Shown here one piece after another: positions 43,645-51,765 of a stretch of DNA of 64,000 nt. The notes under the pieces were generated by a model, which ran no database searches, was not told the DNA's origin, and worked only from the letters and a program-made list of their open reading frames with translations. Both the position numbers and the translations under genes were made by a program. The stretch's first letter is position 1, and every line of letters begins with the position of its first letter. Source of the stretch: Vibrio hepatarius (lineage in GTDB: Bacteria > Pseudomonadota > Gammaproteobacteria > Enterobacterales > Vibrionaceae); contig NZ_JAHKPM010000045.1 of assembly GCF_018860525.1 (NCBI RefSeq), positions 1-64,000 of the forward strand, read 5' to 3'.

Positions 43645-44264
43645 TGACTGGCTGGCTCCGATGTGGCTATTACTCTAATGTGGTTATAAACACCAATGCT
43701 AGGTACTGCTTCGCTGGTAAACCCATCGGGAACATACGGCTTTGAAGTCATTGTTACGCCTATTTCAGTTGTAACTCCAACATAAACTTCACCAGATGAC
43801 TGGCGAGAAATGTTGATGCTCACATCATCACGTTCTGACTTGTACGTTCCAACTCGGGTATCCACTCGTTGGCTGGATTCCTCGGTTAACGGCTTGTCCT
43901 GAAGGTAAGCCTCAACTTCTAAGGAATAAGGTTTTATTCCTTTACTGATCGTGGAATCAAAACCCAGTGCATTCAGCGACGTTCGAAGTCCATAGCGAGT
44001 TCCTGCTTTGCTGTGGATCTCAAAGGCTTTGTCTGTTGTTGAGCGTTGCTGCTCTAAAGTGTCACCAGGTTGCCAATCTTGAACACCTCGCTCACCAGCA
44101 AGCACAGCAACAAACTCGTCTGGGCAAAGTAACGGGTTCTTAAGATTTGGGTAAGGAGACTCAAGCTTTTCAAGCACCAGTACCCAGGCGTATTCTAAAG
44201 ACTCTTCAATAATGGTCCGGTTAGAAGGTTGAATGCTGTTGAATGGTTCATTCTGCTCTGACAT
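43641..44264 (-). CDS. I: Baseplate/tail protein I (P2 gpI-like)
   Basis: The 207-aa protein (ATG 44264, one codon after an in-frame TTG) has the signature of phage tail protein I: LEYAWVLVLEKLESPYPNLK near the start and VQDWQPGDTLEQQRSTTDKA in the middle. In P2 it links baseplate and fibre. It overlaps J by 17 bp and H by 4 bp. Confidence 0.85.
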   Translation of the reverse strand: MSEQNEPFNSIQPSNRTIIEESLEYAWVLVLEKLESPYPNLKNPLLCPDEFVAVLAGERGVQDWQPGDTLEQQRSTTDKAFEIHSKAGTRYGLRTSLNALGFDSTISKGIKPYSLEVEAYLQDKPLTEESSQRVDTRVGTYKSERDDVSINISRQSSGEVYVGVTTEIGVTMTSKPYVPDGFTSEAVPSIGVYNHIRVIATSEPASQ

Positions 44265-45228
44265 CAATCACCACTCCTATACACCGTGGTACTTCATCCC
44301 ATTCACACACAATATTCTGCGAAGGTTCCTTTATGATGGGGCGCACACCTTGTTCGTAAAACTTGTGAGCAAGCTCATCCGTTTCTACATCCGTATCCAA
44401 TTTGAACTTGCTCTCTGCAAATGCATTGGCAATGGCAATACCCTGCTCTTTGGTGAAGTCATTGTTAGGATCGGCTCCCGTTCTTGCTATTACACAAATG
44501 GTGTAATCTTTGAACTTTGGTGCTTTAACCGAAATCTCATCTGACTCTTGCGCAATGTCATCACGGTTTAGGTAGGCTTTTACCCTATTGAGCAATTCTT
44601 GAGAAGGCTCACCCGTTGGTGTTTCTCGGCTTAAAATAGCATTCGATACTTTGCCTGAATTTGGCTCAACCATTCTCGGCTGTGCATCTTTAACCGGGTT
44701 ACTCACCACCTCAGTTGGGAACTCATAACGAACCGTTACTACATTCTCTTCAGATTCCATCGTGATCTTCGGGCGTTCATCTAACGTTAACGCATGAAAA
44801 CGATACCCCATGCGTGTTCCTGTGGTATGAAACTGAAACGGCGCCATGTCAAAGCGCGTTAGCAAATCTTCATTTGACTCCATCACCGCAGGCTTAGGAG
44901 GATGTACACTGGTATCTTCTTTCACCAGTGTTTGGCGCTTCAAGCCGTATTGCAGCGCAAGTAAATCAACCATGTCCGATTCAGTCACAAACTTTCGGAA
45001 CATCTGCAACGCCCAATAGTTTTTCTCTCGGACATCAGAGATGTATTTAAGCGTTAAGGCCTGAGTCACTTGAGCAAGTAGCTCACCATCATTTTCTAAA
45101 CTTTCGCGTAACAAGGCTGACTTTTCTTTATCTTGACCTGCGCAATGCTCCACAGCGAAGTTGATATAACTTGCCAGTGTTTCCTCAAAATCTGGCACTT
45201 GAAAAGCTTGTGGGGTTGATGTGCTCAT
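44248..45228 (-). CDS. J: Baseplate protein J
   Basis: The 326-aa P2 gpJ-like baseplate wedge protein is recognised by NYWALQMFRKFVTESDMVDL, the extended C-terminal part with DDIAQESDEISVKAPKFKD and its place between W and I. J is a core component of the contractile tail baseplate. The gene overlaps W by 4 bp. Confidence 0.88.
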   Translation of the reverse strand: MSTSTPQAFQVPDFEETLASYINFAVEHCAGQDKEKSALLRESLENDGELLAQVTQALTLKYISDVREKNYWALQMFRKFVTESDMVDLLALQYGLKRQTLVKEDTSVHPPKPAVMESNEDLLTRFDMAPFQFHTTGTRMGYRFHALTLDERPKITMESEENVVTVRYEFPTEVVSNPVKDAQPRMVEPNSGKVSNAILSRETPTGEPSQELLNRVKAYLNRDDIAQESDEISVKAPKFKDYTICVIARTGADPNNDFTKEQGIAIANAFAESKFKLDTDVETDELAHKFYEQGVRPIIKEPSQNIVCEWDEVPRCIGVVIDVRAE

Positions 45229-45557
45229 ACACTCGTACTCACGTCAAAAGGCTCTCCATTCCAACTGCCCCATACCTGCACGCGAAAGCCGTTGCTGTTT
45301 GGGGTCGCTTTGCAACGGACTATCACTACATCTTTAATATGGCTATGTGGATTGGTGAGCGCTTCTATAGAAAGGTTTTGAACAATTAAAGCTTCGTAAG
45401 GCGTTTGGTTTTTACCTAGCCGGCTAAGTGCTCGGTTGCCAATTTTTCGCCGCTTAACCCGCTCTGTTAATTGAGTGGTCAACACACGATTAATTCGGCA
45501 CTTCAAGGCACCAAGGTTATAAACCGTCTTGCCCGTTTCTTGGTCGATGCCGATCAT
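45225..45557 (-). CDS. W: Baseplate protein W (gp25-like)
   Basis: The 110-aa protein is a gpW/gp25-family baseplate wedge component: RINRVLTTQLTERVKRRKIG followed by NRALSRLGKNQTPYEALIVQ. It is part of the V-W-J-I run and overlaps both neighbours by 4 bp. Confidence 0.85.
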   Translation of the reverse strand: MIGIDQETGKTVYNLGALKCRINRVLTTQLTERVKRRKIGNRALSRLGKNQTPYEALIVQNLSIEALTNPHSHIKDVVIVRCKATPNSNGFRVQVWGSWNGEPFDVSTSV

Positions 45558-46252
45558 GGTTTCGCCTCGCTTGTTGGTCGGCCTTCGTCGTCAATATGGT
45601 GGTGCAACTTGACGCTATAACCATCAACAACCACATCACCGTTGGTCACATCCATACCACCTGCAAAGGTCGCAACGCCACCGCCTGATCCGCCAGAAAT
45701 AGCAAACGCACCTTGATGGTTAAACGCCCCCGTACTCACAATATTACCTGTAGAGATCGTGTCTCCAGTTCGGTTGGTGTTGCCAGTGTGTTCTTGGTTA
45801 CCTTCGTGCGTTAAATCAGCTCGCAGAGTTTTACCGCCTGGGTAGATACAAGTCAGTGATCCCGAATCAAGGTTGTACACTTCCTTCATCCCCCCGCCGT
45901 AGTCTCTAACGACCTCGTTCTCATTGAAAGAAGGAAAAGGAAACTGTGTGGAACGAAGTCCCATTAACACAACCGCATTGTTGAGGTTATCCCCATCACC
46001 AAGATTAATAAGAATGCACTGCTCACCAACAGTCGGCCTTCGATAGTCACGCACTCGGCCCATCGCAGGAACAAAAAATGGGATGCTCTTAGCATCATTC
46101 GAACTGCTTTTAACATCGACGGTATTTTCATAAGCCGCATGAACTGTCCCAATACGGATGATGTTAGCTAATCGCCGCTCGATGTCCTGAAGCTGCTCAA
46201 CGAATTGCTTGAACTTCTTCTCAAGGCTTAACAGTCTCTGGACTAAATTCAT
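45554..46252 (-). CDS. V: Baseplate spike protein V
   Basis: The 232-aa gpV-like baseplate assembly/spike protein has a basic helix at the start (LEKKFKQFVEQLQDIERRLA), then an OB-fold and a C-terminal beta-helix with repeats around NRTGDTISTGNIVSTGAF. The tail ends in HHHIDDEGRP; P2-type spikes hold an iron at HxH in this tip. It punctures the outer membrane. Confidence 0.88.
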   Translation of the reverse strand: MNLVQRLLSLEKKFKQFVEQLQDIERRLANIIRIGTVHAAYENTVDVKSSSNDAKSIPFFVPAMGRVRDYRRPTVGEQCILINLGDGDNLNNAVVLMGLRSTQFPFPSFNENEVVRDYGGGMKEVYNLDSGSLTCIYPGGKTLRADLTHEGNQEHTGNTNRTGDTISTGNIVSTGAFNHQGAFAISGGSGGGVATFAGGMDVTNGDVVVDGYSVKLHHHIDDEGRPTSEAKP

Positions 46253-46274
46253 AGCTTTCCTCTTCCAGTTCTAC

Positions 46275-46715
46275 TTAATCTTCTAGCGGGCCTACGTAGA
46301 TTTGCTGGCGCATTGTTATTGTGCGAGCAAATACCCCCAACTCTGGGGCAAATTTACTTGGCAGATTAGACACCAATTCTGCATCTTCATGATTAAAGTC
46401 ATCACTAAAGAACTGATTGCAAATTTCTCGCTCAATACGGCAAGAAGCATCCAACGCTTCTAGATCAAACTCATCAACTGAGGTAGGCACTTCAATCATA
46501 ATGCGTAGCTCAATTCGATGTTGAGATCGCTCTTCATTGCTCAAATGGTTAAAGGGATCGCTTTCTCCCACCTGGTAAGTGAAAGTGACATCGGTTAGCT
46601 CATTCGCTACACGCTTGTAGATAGATTCAATCTTAATACCCATCTTATGTTCAAGGTGCTTGATGACAATTTTCACCCACTCACGCGGCTTTCGATAATA
46701 CGGTTCTGAACTCAC
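46275..46715 (-). CDS. Tail completion-like protein
   Basis: The 146-aa protein starts at GTG 46715 inside the end of the gpZ-like gene. It has a conserved-looking N-terminus (KPREWVKIVIKHLEHKMGIK) and an acidic C-terminal half. Its place between the tail Z gene and baseplate V, where P2 carries tail completion genes R and S, suggests a tail terminator or completion protein. The family is not recognised with confidence. Confidence 0.6.
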   Translation of the reverse strand: MSSEPYYRKPREWVKIVIKHLEHKMGIKIESIYKRVANELTDVTFTYQVGESDPFNHLSNEERSQHRIELRIMIEVPTSVDEFDLEALDASCRIEREICNQFFSDDFNHEDAELVSNLPSKFAPELGVFARTITMRQQIYVGPLED

Positions 46716-47208
46716 GACTGAAAAACTCCTGAAACTTGCGGTTTATCTCTGGTATATAGAAACCTAAGGTGTGCTCAACGTCTTGCGAGATATCCTCTTT
46801 CACTAATTCAATGTCAGACCGAGCACTACTTTTACGACGCCACACTAATAGCTCTCCGCTGTCCATTGGTGAGATAAATGCACCTTCGTAAAAATGGCTA
46901 CCAACTCGAACACCCTTTCTATTTTGCATAGGCATTCCGATCCGGTGAACAGCGATGTCATCCATGCCGATCCACAATTTGGATACTCGACCGTTCTTGT
47001 ACATACGAAAGCGAGATTGCAACGCCTTGTTGCTTACCTTTAACTCATAACCCAGCTCTGCTTTAACCACCGTTCTCAGCCACATATTTGTCGCTCTAGC
47101 CGCTCGCTGAACAACTTGCGGTAGCTCTTTTTCGAATGCAGCGTATTGCTGAATAAAATCGGTATCGAGCAGTGCGCGGTTAGTATTAGTCAAACTCTGA
47201 GTAACCAT
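46681..47208 (-). CDS. Minor tail protein Z-like (head-tail joining)
   Basis: The 175-aa protein resembles lambda GPZ minor tail proteins: ARATNMWLRTVVKAELGYEL near the start, then ALQSRFRMYKNGRVSKLWIG and GVRVGSHFYEGAF. These proteins sit at the tail-head connection. It overlaps neighbours at both ends (23 bp and 35 bp). Confidence 0.7.
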   Translation of the reverse strand: MVTQSLTNTNRALLDTDFIQQYAAFEKELPQVVQRAARATNMWLRTVVKAELGYELKVSNKALQSRFRMYKNGRVSKLWIGMDDIAVHRIGMPMQNRKGVRVGSHFYEGAFISPMDSGELLVWRRKSSARSDIELVKEDISQDVEHTLGFYIPEINRKFQEFFSREFRTVLSKAA

Positions 47209-47518
47209 TAGATGATCCTTTCACACTGATCACTAAGGTATATTCATTGGTGATTTGGCTAGATTTAGAATGCTTCTCTAGAGGCGCTTCATACACCAGA
47301 GAATAAGTTTTACCTTCGTATTGCATCGAGCAGTTCTCAGGCAAGGTCTGGTGAGTAAGCAGGCACCTAACAATATGATCGCCTTTTTGCTGCTTTTTCA
47401 CGTATCCCGTCACCTTTATTGGTGAACCATCACTCACAAACACCTGTTGAGGCGAGCTAAAGCAATCAGCAATGGATGCCCGAACAAGTGTCCGAGCATT
47501 ATCAAAAAAGCTACTCAT
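47186..47518 (-). CDS. Head-tail connector-like protein
   Basis: The 110-aa protein from ATG 47518 begins MSSFFDNARTLVRASIADCF. Beta-rich sequence and place before the gpZ-like gene are like lambda FII-type head completion proteins, but no confident family match is made. The start is 2 bp from the stop of the decoration protein gene (TAAAATG). Confidence 0.55.
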   Translation of the reverse strand: MSSFFDNARTLVRASIADCFSSPQQVFVSDGSPIKVTGYVKKQQKGDHIVRCLLTHQTLPENCSMQYEGKTYSLVYEAPLEKHSKSSQITNEYTLVISVKGSSNGYSEFD

Positions 47519-47519
47519 T

Positions 47520-47852
47520 TTAAGCAACCAGTTGGGTGATTACCTCACCTGTAAGCAATACACCGCCATCAATGAACACACCAATGGGTTGTTCTACTTC
47601 CCCTTCTATGGCTGGCTTCGTTTTGGTGAATGATCCAGCTTCAAGATATGCAGGTTCACAACCAAACGATGGCGAGTCACCTTCTTTGATTGGCCCATCG
47701 TAAAAGCCTTTATAAGTACAAGTGACCACTTCACCAACTTCAGCTTTAAAGCTTGGTACAACAACCAGTGCCCCAACGAGTACAGGCACATCTTTCACAA
47801 AACCACCTGCCGGAGCCACAACAGCAATTTTTTTACCTTCTGCAATCTGCAT
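47520..47852 (-). CDS. Head decoration-like protein (DUF2190)
   Basis: The product is 110 aa from ATG 47852. Glycine-rich beta sequence (IAVVAPAGGFVKDVPVLVGA, then GFYDGPIKEGDSPSFG and TGEVITQLVA) agrees with the DUF2190 family, in which the RecT/decoration-like capsid proteins are placed. It follows the capsid gene as expected for a capsid-stabilising protein. Confidence 0.65.
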   Translation of the reverse strand: MQIAEGKKIAVVAPAGGFVKDVPVLVGALVVVPSFKAEVGEVVTCTYKGFYDGPIKEGDSPSFGCEPAYLEAGSFTKTKPAIEGEVEQPIGVFIDGGVLLTGEVITQLVA

Positions 47853-47883
47853 AGGAATCTCTCTGAATTTTGTAATGACAAAC

Positions 47884-47910
47884 AAAAAGAGAGCACCTAA
47901 GTACTCTCTT
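47884..47910 (-). terminator. Internal terminator after the capsid gene
   Basis: AAGAGAG and CTCTCTT form a 7-bp stem with TTTTTGTTT after it on the minus strand, located just downstream of the capsid fusion gene. Confidence 0.65.
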
Positions 47911-47929
47911 CGATTAGAACTTCCAGCAA

Positions 47930-50086
47930 CTATCTAGCAGCAGCGAAAGTCGCTTTCGCAATACCACGACGGTCCAACACCTTAGAGGTGATGTCGTAAG
48001 TAATACGGAACTTGGCACCGTCACTACTCCAACCATCGCCCGTTTCAAGCCAAGGGTCTTGCTGACCGTCTAAAAAGCCCATTAACACGGTGTCAAAATC
48101 TTTACCTGTCAGACCAATCGCACCATTGATTGAGTTAACACGGGCCGTTTCAATGACCTTACCAAACTTCTTGTAGGCTGCATTGAATGTATCCGGCTTG
48201 CTTGCGGTATTCAACACAGCTTCAAGTATGGATGCATGGTCTGGACTCGCAACAAGAATTTGCCCGCGAAGGTCGAGAGGGTCGCCCTCTTTTTTGCCTT
48301 CAAGTGGGGTAGTAGTCGCAGTTGCAAAGACCTTATGTAACTCCATAATTAATTCTTCGTATTTACCTGCTGTAACACCTTCGACTAAGTTACCCCATTC
48401 ACCTAGTACCTTCTTCGCAAAAACTGATTTACTATCACCCATCTGACCACTGAGAATGGCGTTAAACATCAGCTTATCTGCTAGACGATATCCCGCTTGC
48501 ATAAACTTACGTGGTACTTTCGAGATAAGGCCAATCTCATCATTAATGATGAACTGACGAGTAAACTTAATTTCACGTCCAAACGTCGCAAGCTGAATAC
48601 GCTCACCGCTACCTTTTAAAATCGCTTCTTTGTATTCACCGTCTTCACCAACGTTCATCAGGTCTGGCGCATCGTTCACCATGGTCAGTTCGGTTTCACG
48701 GAAGTCTGGCAAGTCTTCAACGTTCGCTAATTCACGCCATAGAGGTGAGCTGGCTTCACGCTCATCACGCATAACAGTCCGAACAGACTCAGTGACGATT
48801 TCACTAAAGTCTTGAGTGTTCATCGCTCGGTTGACCAATTCGTTTTTGGTCATGGCACTACGAGCATTTACACCAAGGGATGCACGCGCCATGTTAAGCA
48901 AAGATTCATGCCCAAAGCTGTTGTCTTTTTCTAGTTTACCCACTCCACAACGTGCATTGAGTGCATTTTGCAGTTCATCTTTTACGTGGTTGCCGTTGCC
49001 TGTATGGATTTGCGTTGGTGTAATGCCGTTCGCTCCACCATCAGCGCTTTGTTGGCCGATGATATTCATGAGACTTTGCGACGCATTTTCCATCGTAAAA
49101 TTAGGATCGTTTAGAACCTTAGTGGTTTGCTCTTCACTTAAGTTGAGCGTATTGCAGAGATTCTGCAGATTCTCACGGTCGTTGTTCATATTACTGAGAA
49201 TACGAGCGGAGGCCATTTCAACAGTGCAGTCCATGTCTTCAAGCATGGTGTTCATCAGTTCGCTTTTAACACCATGCTTGTTACACAATGTGCGAATCGC
49301 TTGTTGACGTTGGTTCTCTGCCTTTACAGCATTGATTAGTTCATTTGGTTTCGGCATGTCGCTTACCTGTTCAGATTGGGTTGATTCTGGTTGAAAGTGT
49401 TCGGCAGGTGCCGTTTTGTTGGATGGCAATTCTGGCTTACCAAACGTGATGCAATTCAATAGGGATTCTGGCGCGTTTTTGAACTTGGCGATTTCACTGG
49501 CGTCTGATTCTTTAAAGCAGTTGGTCAGATCGACAGAGTCAATGACCTTATCAATCAGCCCCCACTCCAAAGCCTGTTGCGCGGTGAACCATGTTTCTTG
49601 AGCCATTGCTGCGAGAACATCTTCTAGATGCCTCCCGCTTCGTTCCACGTAGGCACTAGAGACCGTCGTTTTCGCATTTTTGACTTGAGTTAATGCGCTC
49701 TCAATCTCGTCCTCTTCTCCCCATGCACCAATACTTGGGTTATGAATCATAAACGTTGAGTTTTCTGGCATATGAATTTCATCACAAGCCATCAACATGT
49801 AAGTGGCGATTGACGCAGCTAGGCCATCAACAACACCGATCGTTTTGCCTTTGTGAGCTTTGATGACATTGAACATCGCTAAGCCTTCATAGACACTGCC
49901 ACCGTAGCTTTGAACACGCATCATCAAATCTTTGTCGCCAATTTGTTGAAGTGCTTTCACCAAATCAATCGCTTCGATGTCCCAGCCACCTATATCACCG
50001 TATATATAAAGCTGGGCGGTTTTATCTGAAGCTTCATTCTTTAACGTATACCAACTCTTGGTTGGCGTTGGCACTTGTTTAGGCAT
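47930..50086 (-). CDS. ClpP-like prohead protease/major capsid fusion protein
   Basis: The 718-aa fusion starts at ATG 50086 (GAGG 8 nt upstream). The N-terminal ClpP/S14 protease (about 15-215) shows YGGSVYEGLAMFNVIKAHKG, the nucleophile in VDGLAASIATYML and His in FMIHNPS. A scaffold-like helical linker follows (about 230-370). The C-terminal major head subunit (about 420-718) shows ERIQLATFGREIKFTRQFII and GISKVPRKFMQAG-like segment (ISKVPRKFMQAGYRLADKLM). The protease should cut the fusion and the linker during head maturation. Such fusions are known in myophage groups. Confidence 0.88.
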   Translation of the reverse strand: MPKQVPTPTKSWYTLKNEASDKTAQLYIYGDIGGWDIEAIDLVKALQQIGDKDLMMRVQSYGGSVYEGLAMFNVIKAHKGKTIGVVDGLAASIATYMLMACDEIHMPENSTFMIHNPSIGAWGEEDEIESALTQVKNAKTTVSSAYVERSGRHLEDVLAAMAQETWFTAQQALEWGLIDKVIDSVDLTNCFKESDASEIAKFKNAPESLLNCITFGKPELPSNKTAPAEHFQPESTQSEQVSDMPKPNELINAVKAENQRQQAIRTLCNKHGVKSELMNTMLEDMDCTVEMASARILSNMNNDRENLQNLCNTLNLSEEQTTKVLNDPNFTMENASQSLMNIIGQQSADGGANGITPTQIHTGNGNHVKDELQNALNARCGVGKLEKDNSFGHESLLNMARASLGVNARSAMTKNELVNRAMNTQDFSEIVTESVRTVMRDEREASSPLWRELANVEDLPDFRETELTMVNDAPDLMNVGEDGEYKEAILKGSGERIQLATFGREIKFTRQFIINDEIGLISKVPRKFMQAGYRLADKLMFNAILSGQMGDSKSVFAKKVLGEWGNLVEGVTAGKYEELIMELHKVFATATTTPLEGKKEGDPLDLRGQILVASPDHASILEAVLNTASKPDTFNAAYKKFGKVIETARVNSINGAIGLTGKDFDTVLMGFLDGQQDPWLETGDGWSSDGAKFRITYDITSKVLDRRGIAKATFAAAR

Positions 50087-51566
50087 TAAATGTTCCCTCA
50101 CCTTTGGAGTTGGTTTGAACTTTATCCGCAAGGTTATGAGCAGGGTCCGAGGTGCTAACGATGCCATCGTTATTCATTTGCTCTCGTTCTGCTTTAATTT
50201 CCTTGCGAGTAGATAATGGATTGATGTTGCGCTCACGCTGAGAATGACTGAGTGAAACCAGACCTAAACGAGTGCCTTTCTCGATGCCCGTCATCTCTTT
50301 CGCAGGATCTATCCACGGCATAACTGGCGCTTGATAGATAGCGTTGAGCACGCTCGCTGGGTCAACACTGTTAGGAATACGCAGTTCACCATTAAATATC
50401 GCCATCGTTAATCCTTGGCGATACTGAGGACGAGTCCAATTCAGTACGAACTTACGTTGCAATACGCGATAGCGCCCAAACGAATCAACCAGTTCTTGTC
50501 GTTGCGATGAGTAGTTACCGTCATATTCGCGTGTTACTGAAGAGTTATTCACCCCTGCAGCGCCACTCACTAAACGTTGCTGACTACTTCGAAACGGAGA
50601 ACTCATTGCCTCTTTACGGTTTGATTCGACAATCCCTGCATCTTCACCACGGCTCAACTCAAACGAGTTACCCATTCCAAGGAAGATATCCCCACCACGA
50701 TCAAAATCGTCACCATCTGGCGTATTGACGTCTCGTTTGATGAAATAAGCAAAACGAGAAGCAATCTCTGCGCTGACCATTTCAGAGTGATCGTAACTTT
50801 CTAAGCGACCAATCAGGTCAAGTGATGAGTGGAGCAAAGAGATACCGCGATTTTGGTGCAATCGACGAGTAAACTTGAGGTGGCACATATACTCTGCACC
50901 CACCTCAGAAAACTCAAAGCCCTTTGAGTTACGCTGGATTAAATAGCTTATCGCCTGACCAAGCGCATTACGTTTAATGCCCTCGATGATCCCGCCTTCT
51001 TCTTCCGTAATATGGCGAGGGATATAGTCAGGTTCGAACGGTTGAATAGCAAAAGGCGTTTCACCTGGATAAGTAATATCACGGTGCTTTCCTAAATACA
51101 TTCGCCCAAACACTTCACCATCTCGTAACCATGTTCGACAGGCCAGTAGCTCTGTTTCACTTCGGGATGTCTCTGCATCAATGTTCTGACTAAGAGAATG
51201 CTGCTCATGCCAACGGGCAATTTCTTGTGCAAACTCGATATGTACGTTGCCATCAAGATCAAGCGGTTGTGGCTCAACCATGATCCCGTTAGGCCCCACT
51301 ACATTCGCGCACAACTCATCAAGAATCGCAGTCACAAACGGGTTGTTTTCATCCCCGTCTCGCGCTCGCTGCGCAATGGCTTTTGCTCCCTTATTTAGCT
51401 GATTCGGAGTCTCTTTGGAAAAGCCTCGCTTTTGTTTAGTTTTAGGGTCAGTAGGCAGTGAAGCTCTGTACTTGTTTAGCAAACTTCGGTCATACAACCG
51501 CTTTAAGCCTTGTTCTGGGCTAAATACGGCAACAATGCGGTCAACAACATTTAATGGACTATTCAA
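50079..51566 (-). CDS. Portal protein (lambda gpB family)
   Basis: The 495-aa lambda-type portal uses TTG 51566, chosen because GGAGG lies 8-9 nt upstream inside the end of gpW; a GTG at 51599 is possible. Motifs include DRSLLNKYRASLPTDPKTKQ, WLRDGEVFGRMYLG and YIPRHITEEEGGIIEGIKRN, then DKTSLERLL-like C-terminus (IPNSVDPASVLNAIYQAPVM). The portal is the dodecameric DNA entry ring. It overlaps the capsid fusion gene by 8 bp. Confidence 0.9.
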   Translation of the reverse strand: MNSPLNVVDRIVAVFSPEQGLKRLYDRSLLNKYRASLPTDPKTKQKRGFSKETPNQLNKGAKAIAQRARDGDENNPFVTAILDELCANVVGPNGIMVEPQPLDLDGNVHIEFAQEIARWHEQHSLSQNIDAETSRSETELLACRTWLRDGEVFGRMYLGKHRDITYPGETPFAIQPFEPDYIPRHITEEEGGIIEGIKRNALGQAISYLIQRNSKGFEFSEVGAEYMCHLKFTRRLHQNRGISLLHSSLDLIGRLESYDHSEMVSAEIASRFAYFIKRDVNTPDGDDFDRGGDIFLGMGNSFELSRGEDAGIVESNRKEAMSSPFRSSQQRLVSGAAGVNNSSVTREYDGNYSSQRQELVDSFGRYRVLQRKFVLNWTRPQYRQGLTMAIFNGELRIPNSVDPASVLNAIYQAPVMPWIDPAKEMTGIEKGTRLGLVSLSHSQRERNINPLSTRKEIKAEREQMNNDGIVSTSDPAHNLADKVQTNSKGEGTFNA

Positions 51567-51765
51567 GGTAGTTCCTCCGTACCACACTGCGTTTTTCACT
51601 TACAATCAATCGCTGCAAACGCTCTATTTCACCGCGAACAGTACTGAGGTTAGCAAGAGTAAGCTTTTCTCCCTCTGCCGTTTCGACTGACTGTTGCATT
51701 AAGATTTTCTGTTCAGCAGCTAAATACCATGCAAGGCGTTCCCGATTGGTTACTATTGGTGTCAT
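51559..51765 (-). CDS. Head-tail joining protein gpW-like
   Basis: The 68-aa small helical protein, with LAWYLAAEQKILMQQSVETA and VRGEIERLQRLIVSEKRS, lies between terminase and portal, exactly where lambda has gene W. gpW closes the portal for tail joining. It overlaps terminase by 4 bp. Confidence 0.8.
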   Translation of the reverse strand: MTPIVTNRERLAWYLAAEQKILMQQSVETAEGEKLTLANLSTVRGEIERLQRLIVSEKRSVVRRNYLE

